Assembly (NCBI RefSeq): GCF_003999975.1
Contig: NZ_RJAC01000003.1
Span: 186,001 to 250,000 of the forward strand
Length of the DNA: 64,000 nucleotides
Reading direction: 5' to 3'
DNA from: Actinoplanes solisilvae
Lineage (GTDB): Bacteria > Actinomycetota > Actinomycetes > Mycobacteriales > Micromonosporaceae
Part shown: piece after piece, positions 8,764 through 16,494 of the stretch
Layout: each line of letters opens with the position of its first letter
Position numbering within the stretch: position 1 is the stretch's first letter
Position numbers and translations under genes: made by a program
The notes under the pieces: generated by a model
What the model was told of the DNA's origin: nothing
What the model saw: only the letters and a program-made list of their open reading frames with translations
The model's database searches: none

Positions 8764-10497
8764 ATGACCATCGCTCCACACCGGGAATCAGAAGCCGGCG
8801 ACACCGTCGACGCCCAGCAGCTCACCGACGGGATCCACCTGGTCGTCGATGCGCTCAAGCTCAACGAGGTCGAGGCCATCTACGGCGTGGTCGGCATTCC
8901 CATCACCGACCTGGCCCGCCTGGCGCAGGCGTCGGGCATCCGCTATGTCGGCTTCCGGCACGAGAGCGCCGCCGGGCACGCGGCGGCGGCGGCCGGGTTC
9001 CTGACCAAGAAGCCGGGAATCTGCCTGACGGTGTCCGCCCCGGGATTCCTCAACGGACTCGTTGCCCTGGCCAACGCGACCGTGAACTGCTTCCCGATGG
9101 TGCAGATCTCCGGCTCCAGCGAGCGGCACCTGGTCGACCTGCAGCGCGGCGACTACGAGGAGATGGACCAGCTCGCGGCGGCCCGGCAGTTCGCCAAGGC
9201 GGCCTACCGCGTGCACCGGGCCGAGGACATCGGCCGCGGCATCGCCCGAGCGATCCGCACCGCCGTATCGGGACGGCCGGGCGGGGTCTACCTCGACATC
9301 CCGGCCGCGGTCCTCGGCGAGGTCATCGACGCGGAACTGGGCGCGAAGTCGCTGTGGCGGGTCGTCGACCCGGCACCGCGTCAGGTGCCGGAGACCGCCG
9401 CGCTGGACCGCGCGATCGAACTGCTCGCCGGTGCCGAACGGCCGCTCGTCGTGCTCGGCAAGGGCGCCGCGTACGCCCAGGCGGACGAGCAGATCCGCCA
9501 GTTCGTCGAGCTCACCGGCGTGCCTTACCTGCCGATGTCGATGGCGAAAGGGCTGCTGCCCGACGACCACCCGCAGTCGGTGGCCAGCACCCGGTCGCTG
9601 GCGCTGAAAAGGGCCGACGTCGTGCTGCTCGTCGGCGCCCGGCTGAACTGGCTGCTCGGGCACGGCGACGCGCCGCAGTGGAACCCCGACGCCAAGTTCA
9701 TCCAGGTCGACATCGCCAGCACCGAGCTGGACAGCAACCAGCCGATCGCGGCGCCGCTGGTCGGTGACGTCGGTTCGGTGATGCAGGCGCTGCTCGAGCG
9801 GACCAAGCCCGGCCAGATCTCGGTGCCGGCCCCGTGGCGCGACGAGCTGTCGTCCCGGTCGGCCGCGAACGTGGCCAAGATGGCCAAGCGGCTCGAGGCG
9901 GCCGAGACGGCCCATCCGATGAAGTTCCTGGGCGCGTTGCGGGCTATCCGTGACGTCCTGCGGGAGAACCCCCGGGCGTACGTGGTCAATGAAGGCGCGA
10001 ACGCGCTCGACCTGGCCCGCAACACGATCGGGATGAGCGTGCCACGGCACCGGCTCGACAGCGGTACGTGGGGCGTGATGGGCATCGGGCTGGGGTTCGC
10101 GATCGCCGCGGCGGTCGAGAGCGGTGACCCGGTCGTGGCCATCGAGGGCGACAGCGCGTTCGGGTTCAGCGGCATGGAGCTCGAGACGATCTGCCGCTAC
10201 GACCTGCCCATCGTCACGATCGTGCTGAACAACAGCGGCGTCTACCGTGGCGACGCGGCCGCCTCGGCGTCGGGCGACCCCGCTCCGACCGCCCTGCAGG
10301 CCCGGCACGACGTGATGATCACCGCGTTCGGGGGTAAGGGCTATCAGGCGACGACGCCCGAGGAGGTCACCGCCGCCCTCCGCGAGGCCCTGGCGCTGGG
10401 CAAGCCCGCGCTCATCGACTGCGTCATCGACCCGGCCGACGGGACCGAGAGCGGCAACATCGCCCACCTCAACCCGAAAGGCATTACGGTCCGGTGA
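8764..10497 (+). CDS. oxc: Oxalyl-CoA decarboxylase
   Basis: Thiamine-diphosphate enzyme that converts oxalyl-CoA to formyl-CoA and CO2; formyl-CoA then feeds Frc. The 577-residue product has the three-domain ThDP layout. The N-terminal domain has the catalytic glutamate E67 in FRHESAAGHAAAAAGF. The central domain has VLLVGARLNWLLGHG. The C-terminal domain has the ThDP/Mg2+ motif GDSAFGFSGMELETICRYD ending in LNNSGVYRG. The C-terminal lid (ESGNIAHLNPKG) resembles the Oxalobacter enzyme's CoA-binding tail. ATG at 8764 follows GGAGGG (8752-8757). It has its own promoter and operator, and a hairpin follows at 10517. Confidence 0.96.
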   Translation: MTIAPHRESEAGDTVDAQQLTDGIHLVVDALKLNEVEAIYGVVGIPITDLARLAQASGIRYVGFRHESAAGHAAAAAGFLTKKPGICLTVSAPGFLNGLVALANATVNCFPMVQISGSSERHLVDLQRGDYEEMDQLAAARQFAKAAYRVHRAEDIGRGIARAIRTAVSGRPGGVYLDIPAAVLGEVIDAELGAKSLWRVVDPAPRQVPETAALDRAIELLAGAERPLVVLGKGAAYAQADEQIRQFVELTGVPYLPMSMAKGLLPDDHPQSVASTRSLALKRADVVLLVGARLNWLLGHGDAPQWNPDAKFIQVDIASTELDSNQPIAAPLVGDVGSVMQALLERTKPGQISVPAPWRDELSSRSAANVAKMAKRLEAAETAHPMKFLGALRAIRDVLRENPRAYVVNEGANALDLARNTIGMSVPRHRLDSGTWGVMGIGLGFAIAAAVESGDPVVAIEGDSAFGFSGMELETICRYDLPIVTIVLNNSGVYRGDAAASASGDPAPTALQARHDVMITAFGGKGYQATTPEEVTAALREALALGKPALIDCVIDPADGTESGNIAHLNPKGITVR

Positions 10498-10516
10498 GGA
10501 CCTCGACCTAGACGCC

Positions 10517-10542
10517 GGGCGGCCCGCGCACGCGGGCCGCCC
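10517..10542 (+). terminator. GC-rich hairpin after oxc
   Basis: GGGCGGCCCGCG (10517-10528) pairs perfectly with CGCGGGCCGCCC (10531-10542), 19 nt after the oxc stop. No U-tract, as is common in actinomycetes. It may attenuate rather than fully stop reading into the aldehyde dehydrogenase gene. Confidence 0.7.
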
Positions 10543-10588
10543 CCGTGTGCGCGTCAGATCACATCCTGGAAGAAGACGGAGGCTCGCT

Positions 10589-11950
10589 ATGTACACAGTG
10601 ACCAATCCCGCGACGGGTGAGCTGATCGAGAAGATCGAGAACTCGACCGAGGAGGAGATCCAGGACGCGATCGATCGAGTGCACCGCGGATACGTCGCCT
10701 GGCGGCAGCGTACGGTGGCTGACCGGGCTGAGATCGTGGCCCGCGCGGCCGACCTGTTCGCCGAGCGCGCCGACGAGCTGGCCGCGATCATGACCCAGGA
10801 GATGGGCAAGCGGATCAACGAGGGCCGCGGCGAGGTCGGCGTGGTCGTCGACATCTTCCGGTACTACAGCGGCAACGCCGCCGCGCTGCTGGCCGACGAG
10901 CCGCTGGAGATCAAGGGCGGACGGGCGGTCATCACCAAGAACCCCATCGGGCCGCTGCTCGGCATCATGCCGTGGAACTTCCCCTGCTACCAGGTCGCCC
11001 GGTTCGTGGCGCCGAACCTGGTGCTGGGCAACACGATTCTGCTCAAGCACGCCTCGACGTGCCCCCGGTCGGCCGTCGCCATCGAGAAGATCCTCCACGA
11101 GGCCGGCGTGCCCGAGGACGCGTACGTGAACATCTTCGCCTCCAGCTCGCAGATCCCGATGATGCTCGCGGACCCGCGCATCCAGGGGGTCTCGCTGACC
11201 GGCAGCGAGCGGGCCGGCATCTCGGTCGCCGCCGAGGCCGGCAAGAACCTGAAGAAGGCCGTGCTCGAGCTGGGCGGTTCCGACCCGCTGATCGTGCTGG
11301 ACAGCGACGACCTCGACCGTACGGTGAAGGCCACCGCGACCGCCCGCATGCGCAACTGCGGCCAGTCGTGCAACGCCCCGAAGCGGATGATCGTGCTGGG
11401 CGACGTCTACGAGGAGTTCGTCGACCGTCTCACCAGGTATGTGGCCGAGACGTTCGTGCCGGGCGACCCCAGCGACCCCGCGACGAAGCTGCCGCCGCTC
11501 GCGTCGGTCGCGGCGGCCGACGAGGTGGCCGGTCAGGTCGAGCTGGCGATCCGGCAGGGCGCGACGTTGCGTACGGGCGGTCGTCGTATCGACGGGCCGG
11601 GCGCCTATCTCGAGGCCACCGTGCTCACCGACCTGACCCCGGACATGGACGTCTACTACGAGGAGGTCTTCGGTCCGGTCGTGCTGGTCCTCCGCGCCGA
11701 GACCGAGGAGGAGGCGATCGCCATCGCGAACGACTCGCCGTTCGGGCTCGGCGCCAGCGTGTGGGGGACCGACCCCGACCGGCTGCGCCGCGTGGCCGGG
11801 CAGATCGAGTCGGGCATGGTGTATCTGAACAGCGCCGGGGGATCGCAGGCCGATCTGCCGTTCGGCGGGATCAAGCGCTCCGGGATGGGCCGGGAACTGG
11901 GCCCGGCCGGCATCGAGGAGTTCATGAACAAGAAGTCGATCAGGCTGTAG
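10589..11950 (+). CDS. NAD(P)-dependent aldehyde dehydrogenase (succinate-semialdehyde dehydrogenase-like)
   Basis: A 453-residue aldehyde dehydrogenase superfamily enzyme. Visible motifs: cofactor-binding MPWNFPCYQ, LLKHAS and SLTGSERAG, the general-base glutamate in LELGGSDP, the catalytic cysteine C261 in NCGQSC, and EEVFGPV and FGLGASVW near the end. Closest by eye to GabD/YneI-type short semialdehyde dehydrogenases. ATG at 10589 follows GACGGAGG at the usual distance. It lies 91 nt after oxc past a hairpin and converges with gntR, stop codons 3 nt apart. In this setting the substrate might be glyoxylate, tartronate semialdehyde or formyl-CoA chemistry; sequence alone does not say. Confidence 0.88.
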   Translation: MYTVTNPATGELIEKIENSTEEEIQDAIDRVHRGYVAWRQRTVADRAEIVARAADLFAERADELAAIMTQEMGKRINEGRGEVGVVVDIFRYYSGNAAALLADEPLEIKGGRAVITKNPIGPLLGIMPWNFPCYQVARFVAPNLVLGNTILLKHASTCPRSAVAIEKILHEAGVPEDAYVNIFASSSQIPMMLADPRIQGVSLTGSERAGISVAAEAGKNLKKAVLELGGSDPLIVLDSDDLDRTVKATATARMRNCGQSCNAPKRMIVLGDVYEEFVDRLTRYVAETFVPGDPSDPATKLPPLASVAAADEVAGQVELAIRQGATLRTGGRRIDGPGAYLEATVLTDLTPDMDVYYEEVFGPVVLVLRAETEEEAIAIANDSPFGLGASVWGTDPDRLRRVAGQIESGMVYLNSAGGSQADLPFGGIKRSGMGRELGPAGIEEFMNKKSIRL

Positions 11951-11953
11951 TAC

Positions 11954-12715
11954 CTAGCTCGCGGCGTCCTGCTCCTCGCCGTCCTTGCGGCGCTGGTGGT
12001 AGGACTCGCGGGTGCGTTCGGTGTGCCGGCGCATCAGCTCGCCGGCACGCCGGCTGTTCCCGGTGGCGATCATCTCGATCAGGAGCGCGTGCTCGTCCCA
12101 CGCCTCGCGGCCGCGGGTGCGGGCGATGGGGGAGTAGTACCACCGCACGCGGCGGTCGACCATGGCGATCAGCTGGGCCAGGACCTTGTTGCCGGACATC
12201 TCGACCACGTGCGCGTGCAGGGCCGCGTTCGCGGCGACCAGGGCCACCTGGCTGTCGTCGCTGAGGGCCTGTTCGCCGACGCTCTGCAGCTCTTTGAGGC
12301 GCTCGATCTGTTCCGGTGTGGCCAGCTTGGCGGCCAGCCGCGCCGATTCGGCCTCGAGCAGGGTGCGGGTGGAGAGAAGCTGGTCGGCCTCTTCCTCGGT
12401 GGGCACGTGCACGAAGGCGCCGAGGGCGGGCCGCAGGTCGACCCAGCCCTCGTTGTGCAGCCGCTGCAGGGCCTCGCGGACGGGCTGGCGACTCACGCCG
12501 AGGTGGGCGGCGAGCTCGTTCTCGACGAGGTGCTCGCCGGGCTGCAGCTCACGATTGATGATCATCTCGGCGATGACGTCGTAGACCGCCTCGCGCAGCG
12601 GAGCGGGTCGCTCGAGGGGCTGACGCGCCGCCCGGGGTTCGCCGCGGGCCGCGCCGAGGGACCGTCGCCGGCCGTTGGCGCCGGCCGGTGAGGTCGTGCC
12701 TCTCCGATCGGTCAT
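11954..12715 (-). CDS. GntR-family (FCD) transcriptional regulator, probable oxalate regulator
   Basis: A 253-residue regulator. After a disordered basic N-terminus (1-35), residues about 38-105 form a GntR winged helix-turn-helix (ELAAHLGVSRQPVREALQRL). The C-terminal half is an FCD effector domain with the usual metal-binding pattern (NAALHAHVVEMSGN, then WDEHALL and RRHTERTRE). ATG at 12715 has GGAGG 6 nt upstream; an open frame reaches further back, but the palindrome at 12752-12777 would then lie inside the gene. FCD regulators typically bind short organic acids, so oxalate, glyoxylate or a CoA ester is a reasonable ligand. Related palindromes occur before frc, oxc, the panE-like gene and its own gene, suggesting autoregulation and control of the island. 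Confidence 0.9.
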   Translation of the reverse strand: MTDRRGTTSPAGANGRRRSLGAARGEPRAARQPLERPAPLREAVYDVIAEMIINRELQPGEHLVENELAAHLGVSRQPVREALQRLHNEGWVDLRPALGAFVHVPTEEEADQLLSTRTLLEAESARLAAKLATPEQIERLKELQSVGEQALSDDSQVALVAANAALHAHVVEMSGNKVLAQLIAMVDRRVRWYYSPIARTRGREAWDEHALLIEMIATGNSRRAGELMRRHTERTRESYHQRRKDGEEQDAAS

Positions 12716-12751
12716 GGAATACCTCCGGGTGCGAGAGCGATCGGGTGGGCT

Positions 12752-12777
12752 ATAGCATACAGTCGGCGAGATGCAAT
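12752..12777. promoter_or_regulatory. Operator-like site upstream of gntR (site D)
   Basis: A 26-bp site starting ATAGCATACAGT and ending GATGCAAT, matching the reverse complement of site A at 18 of 26 positions, including the outer arms and the GCATAC-N-GT core. It lies 37 nt before the gntR start, fitting autoregulation. Confidence 0.55.
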
Positions 12778-12806
12778 GAACGACAGGTCGGCTTCTCGGG
12801 GCGCGA

Positions 12807-12837
12807 CGAGGGTGGGCGGTTCGACCGCCCACCCTCG
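12807..12837 (-). terminator. Terminator of the panE-like/gcl operon
   Basis: Perfect 14-bp stem: CGAGGGTGGGCGGT (12807-12820), loop TCG, ACCGCCCACCCTCG (12824-12837). It begins 14 nt after the gcl stop on the minus strand and separates gcl from the gntR promoter. Confidence 0.85.
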
Positions 12838-12851
12838 CACTGTCATTGCTC

Positions 12852-14555
12852 TCAGCCGGCGACCGGGTCCGGCTCGAACTCGTTGACCTTGGCGATCGAG
12901 AGGCCGTGCGCGGTGTTCCCCTCGCGCTCGATCATCACCTCGACCAGGACCGGCCGGCTGGTGCGCCTCGCCTCCTTGCTGGCCCAGGCCAGCGCGTCGG
13001 CGATCTCACCGGGCTGCGACACCCGGCGGCCGGAGCATCCGTACGCCTCCATGATCTTGACGTTGTCGGTGCCGTACTCGTCGTAGTGGATGTCGACCTC
13101 GTAGTTCATGTCGTAGCCGATCTCGGCCTGACGGATCAGCCCGAGGTACTCGTTGTTCAACATGATCAGTACGAAGGGGATGTCGTACTGGGCGGCGACG
13201 GCGAGCTCCTCGACCAGGAACTGGAACGAGTAGTCGCCGACCACGCCCACCACCTCCGCGTCGGGCCGGGCCGACTTGACCCCGATCGCCGCCGGGATCT
13301 CCCAGCCGAGCGGGCCGGCCTGACCACAGACCTGGTAGTGCCGGGGCTTGAACACGTTCTGGAACTGGCCGGACCAGATCTGGTAGAGGCCGATGGCGGT
13401 GACGAAATAGGTGTCCGGGCCGAAGAACTCGTTGATCTCCCTGAACACGCGGGGGGCCTTGATCGGGACCGTGTCGAAATCGTCGCGGCGGCCCAGGGTC
13501 TCGCGGAGCTGCCGCACCCGCGCGGTCCATCGGCCACGATCTGTTCTTGCCCGCCGTTGTCTCGCCGCGGCCAGCAACGCCGCGAGGAACGGTTTGGCGT
13601 CCGACACAACGCCGAGATCAGGGCCGAACACCCGGCCGAGCTGGGTCGGCTCGATGTCGACGTGGATGAACTTGCGGCCGGCGCGGTAGGTCTCCAGGTC
13701 GCCGGTGTGCCGGTCGCCGAAGCGGGCGCCGATCGCCAGGACCAGGTCGGACTCCAGGAAGGAGGCGTTGCCCCAGCGCTGGGTGGTCTGGATGCCGGTC
13801 ATGCCGGCGAACAGATCGTGGTCCTCGGGCAGCGCGCCCTTGCCCATCAGGGTCACCTGCACCGGGATGTCCAGGGTCTCGGCGACCTCGCGCAGCAGGT
13901 CGGTGGCCTCGCCGATGATGACCCCGCCGCCGGCCAGGATCAGCGGGCGCTCGGCCGCCAGCAGGAGGTCGAGGGCCCGTTCCACCCGGGGGAGGTGCGG
14001 TTCGACCACGGGCACCGGCAGCGGCGCGTCGATCGTGGCGTCCCATTCGATCTCCTGCCGGGCCACGTCGATCGGCAGGTCGATCAGCACCGGTCCGGGC
14101 CGTCCCGAGCGGGCGATCCGGAACGCCTCCCGGAAGATCCAGGGTGCCTGGGCCGCCTCCTTCACCTGCACGGCCCACTTGGTCACCGGCTTGGCGATCT
14201 CGACGATGTCGACCGCCTGGAACGCCTCCTGGTGCAGCTTGCCGGTGGGCGCCTGCCCGGTTATGCAGATCATCGGGATGGAGTCGGCCTGCGCCGTGTA
14301 GAGCCCGGTGATCATGTTGGTGCCGGCCGGTCCGGACGTGCCGATGGCCACGCCGACCCGGCCGTTGGTGCGGGCCCAGCCGTCGGCCATGTGGGTGGCG
14401 CCCTCTTCGTGCCGGACGATCAGGTGCTTGATCTCGCTGCGCTTCAATGCCGCGTAGAGCGGCAGAATGGCGGCGCCGGGACAGCCGAACGCGATGTCCA
14501 CGCCCTCCGACGCGAGCACCGCGACGACCGCGTCCATGCAGGGAATCTTGGCCAT
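12852..14555 (-). CDS. gcl: Glyoxylate carboligase (tartronate-semialdehyde synthase)
   Basis: ThDP/FAD enzyme condensing two glyoxylates to tartronate semialdehyde and CO2. The 567-residue product aligns by eye along its length with E. coli Gcl: SGPAGTNMITGLYTAQADSI, CITGQAP, FQAVDIVEIAKPVTKWAV, SGRPGPVLIDLP, CGQAGPLGW and FQFLVEELAVAAQYDIP. The ThDP motif is GDYSFQF to MLNNEYLGL. Unusually, residue 50 is glutamate (RHEEGATHMA), where E. coli Gcl has Val51; acetolactate synthase-type enzymes carry Glu here. ATG at 14555 lies 4 nt after the panE-like stop, so the two are one operon; a strong hairpin follows. An acetolactate synthase-like side activity is possible. Confidence 0.88.
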   Translation of the reverse strand: MAKIPCMDAVVAVLASEGVDIAFGCPGAAILPLYAALKRSEIKHLIVRHEEGATHMADGWARTNGRVGVAIGTSGPAGTNMITGLYTAQADSIPMICITGQAPTGKLHQEAFQAVDIVEIAKPVTKWAVQVKEAAQAPWIFREAFRIARSGRPGPVLIDLPIDVARQEIEWDATIDAPLPVPVVEPHLPRVERALDLLLAAERPLILAGGGVIIGEATDLLREVAETLDIPVQVTLMGKGALPEDHDLFAGMTGIQTTQRWGNASFLESDLVLAIGARFGDRHTGDLETYRAGRKFIHVDIEPTQLGRVFGPDLGVVSDAKPFLAALLAAARQRRARTDRGRWTARVRQLRETLGRRDDFDTVPIKAPRVFREINEFFGPDTYFVTAIGLYQIWSGQFQNVFKPRHYQVCGQAGPLGWEIPAAIGVKSARPDAEVVGVVGDYSFQFLVEELAVAAQYDIPFVLIMLNNEYLGLIRQAEIGYDMNYEVDIHYDEYGTDNVKIMEAYGCSGRRVSQPGEIADALAWASKEARRTSRPVLVEVMIEREGNTAHGLSIAKVNEFEPDPVAG

Positions 14556-14559
14556 GGAA

Positions 14560-15546
14560 TCAACCTCCTGGTCGGGAGCGGGACATGGTTTTGGCCAGCA
14601 GATCGGTCGCGGCGTAGACGGTCCGCAGCGTCGGGGCCGGGGCGCCGGTGATGTCGGCCATCTCGACCACGGCCGCGACGACGGCGTCGAGCTCCATCTC
14701 TTTACCGGCCTCGAGGTCCTGCAGCATGGAGGTCTTGTGGTGACCGACCCGTTGAGCGCCGTCGAGCCGCTTCTCGATGGAGATCTCGGGCTTGCTGCCC
14801 ACCCGGGCGGCGATGTCGAGCGTCTCCTCCATCATCTGCTCGACGACCCGCCGGGTGCCCGCGCTCTCGCAGATCTCGACCATGGTGGCCCGGGTGAGCG
14901 CGCTGATCGGGTTGAGCGAGGCGTTGCCCATCAACTTGATCCAGATGTCGTCGCGCAGCCGCGGTTCGACCGGGCACTTCAGACCGCCGGCGACCATGGC
15001 TTCGCTGAACTTGAGGCACCGCTGTGACACCGTGCCGTCCGGTTCGCCGATCGAGAACCGGGTTCCTTCCAGGTGCTGGATCACCCCGGGCGACTGGATG
15101 ACGGTGGCCGGGTAGACCACGCAGCCGATCGCCCGTTCCGGCGCCATCACCGCCGAGGTCGCGCCGCCCGGGTCCACGGCCTCAATCCGATGATTCTCGT
15201 ACGGTCCCGGAAGCTGGTGGAAATACCACCAGGGGATGCCGTTCTGGCCGGCGACGAGGGCGGTCTCCGGGCCGAGCAGGGGAGCGAGCAGGGGGCCGGC
15301 CGAGGCGTACGAATGTGCCTTGAGGCCGAGAAAGACGTAGTCGACCGGCCCGATCTCGGCGGGATCGTCGGTGGCGTGCGGATGGGCTTCAAAGTCGCCC
15401 CGAGGGCTGATGACCCGTACCCCGTTCGCCCGCAGCGCGGCCAGGTGCGCCCCGCGGGCGATCAGATGGACGTCCACTCCGGACCGGCACAGCGAGGCGC
15501 CGACGTACGCGCCGATGGCGCCGGCTCCGAGCACCGCAACTCGCAT
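14560..15546 (-). CDS. PanE/ApbA-family reductase, candidate oxalyl-CoA reductase
   Basis: A 328-residue ketopantoate reductase-family protein. The N-terminus MRVAVLGAGAIGAYVGASL is an NADPH-binding Rossmann motif, and the C-terminal helical domain carries the conserved catalytic lysine in IWIKLMGNASLNPISAL. ATG at 15546 follows AAGGGG by 7 nt. The gene directly precedes gcl (4-nt gap) and has an operator-like site at 15641. Established knowledge: in Methylobacterium extorquens a PanE homologue (PanE2) is the oxalyl-CoA reductase that makes glyoxylate for oxalate assimilation. Linkage to gcl, frc and oxc makes that role more likely here than pantothenate synthesis; tartronate-semialdehyde reduction is a second option. 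Confidence 0.82.
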   Translation of the reverse strand: MRVAVLGAGAIGAYVGASLCRSGVDVHLIARGAHLAALRANGVRVISPRGDFEAHPHATDDPAEIGPVDYVFLGLKAHSYASAGPLLAPLLGPETALVAGQNGIPWWYFHQLPGPYENHRIEAVDPGGATSAVMAPERAIGCVVYPATVIQSPGVIQHLEGTRFSIGEPDGTVSQRCLKFSEAMVAGGLKCPVEPRLRDDIWIKLMGNASLNPISALTRATMVEICESAGTRRVVEQMMEETLDIAARVGSKPEISIEKRLDGAQRVGHHKTSMLQDLEAGKEMELDAVVAAVVEMADITGAPAPTLRTVYAATDLLAKTMSRSRPGG

Positions 15547-15640
15547 AAGCGACCCCTTCTCGCGCCGGCCGTCAAGAGACCCCCGTCGTGCTGCCCCGTT
15601 TTCACGCCGCAGGACCGAGAGGCCGGCAAGAAATGTGTAT

Positions 15641-15666
15641 GCATTATGGCGAGTACAGTATGCAAT
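15641..15666. promoter_or_regulatory. Operator-like site upstream of the panE-like gene (site C)
   Basis: Read on the minus strand it begins ATTGCATACTGTA, matching the first 13 positions of the reversed site A with one difference; the other half is degenerate but includes a TGCATAC just outside (15637-15643, minus-strand reading). It lies 94 nt before the start of the panE-like/gcl operon. Confidence 0.55.
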
Positions 15667-15759
15667 CTGGGAGACAGTGACAAGCCTCGAACTGCGGCGA
15701 CGGGTTCGCTGTCGTCGGGCCGGGAGGGCTTGTGGCGGCAACCAGGCGGAGCGGACAGC

Positions 15760-15900
15760 GGCCGGCGCCGGCATGATGCGGGCGCCGGAGGGCCATGCCC
15801 GGCCGCCCCTGTTCAACGACCCGCTGGCCGGGCGCTTCCTGAGCGGGTGGCCGGCCGTCGTCGCCGGCAACTGCGCGCTGCAGCGTCTTCGAAGGCGAGC
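15760..15900 (+). pseudogene. Possible remnant of a SAM-dependent methyltransferase gene
   Basis: The plus strand can be read as RPPLFNDPLAGRFLSG followed by WPAVVAGN, resembling the N-terminal segment of class I (leucine carboxyl methyltransferase-like) SAM-dependent methyltransferases. No methyltransferase motif I (GxGxG) follows, and the reading breaks into the DUF4126-like gene on the other strand. No ribosome site or start fits. This is a weak by-eye resemblance; the remaining 15547-15915 gap otherwise holds only operator site C. Confidence 0.25.
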
Positions 15901-15915
15901 GGGTGGTGGACGCCG

Positions 15916-16368
15916 TCAGGCGGTGGCGGTGGCGGCCAGGCTGACGACCACCGCGTCCTCGAGCAGGGCGGCGGGGATCGCGGGCCAGCCCCGGTCGGCG
16001 GCGTAGGCGCGCCACCGGGCGCCGGCGAAGCTGCCGGCGAGGGCTCCGGCTGCGGCCGGCAGCACGACCCGGGCCGGGTTGGCGCCGCTCCGGGCGGCCA
16101 GCAGCGCGGCCGATGCGACAGCGGAGGCGGTTCGGCCGGCGAGGGAGCCCGGCGCCAGCCTGCTCGGGGTCTGGGGCAACTTGTCGACGACCAGCTCGCC
16201 GGCGGCGGCGACGGTCAGCAGGGTCCGACCCCGCCGGCCGGCCACGGCATTCCACGGCGACGGCAGCGCGCTGGGCTTCGTGGTGCGGGCGACCGCGGCC
16301 AGGCCGGTGACGCTGCGGCCGCCGGTGGCCAGCCCGAGGAGGAAGGCCCGGAGAACGAGGGTGCTCAT
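15916..16368 (-). CDS. DUF4126-like small membrane protein
   Basis: A 150-residue hydrophobic protein beginning MSTLVLRAFLLGLATGGRS, with GGRSVTGLAAVA and an Ala/Gly-rich series of about four membrane segments, as in DUF4126-type proteins of unknown function. The central basic segment contains RRGRTLLTVAAAGELVVDKL. ATG at 16368 is favoured, although the GAGG before it is very close (2 nt); no better start is seen upstream. It follows the strong hairpin at 16410-16442, so it probably has its own promoter in the narrow gap or is read through at low level. Confidence 0.7.
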   Translation of the reverse strand: MSTLVLRAFLLGLATGGRSVTGLAAVARTTKPSALPSPWNAVAGRRGRTLLTVAAAGELVVDKLPQTPSRLAPGSLAGRTASAVASAALLAARSGANPARVVLPAAAGALAGSFAGARWRAYAADRGWPAIPAALLEDAVVVSLAATATA

Positions 16369-16409
16369 GACCTCAAGTGTGCTCGCCCTGGTCTTCTGCA
16401 CGACAGGAA

Positions 16410-16442
16410 ACGGGTTCCCGGGAGGATCTCCCGGGAACCCGT
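16410..16442 (-). terminator. Strong hairpin terminator
   Basis: A 15-bp perfect stem (ACGGGTTCCCGGGAG, 16410-16424, with CTCCCGGGAACCCGT, 16428-16442) and a GAT loop. It lies about 50 nt after the stop codon of the secreted-protein gene on the minus strand. Confidence 0.85.
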
Positions 16443-16494
16443 CTCGCTCGGCCGCCGCCACTGCCCCCGAAGTGGCGTCCGGCCGGTCCCCTAG

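Noticed and set aside
12846..14651. A 601-codon plus-strand frame opposite gcl
   Set aside because: No motif and no plausible start; gcl is unmistakable on the other strand.
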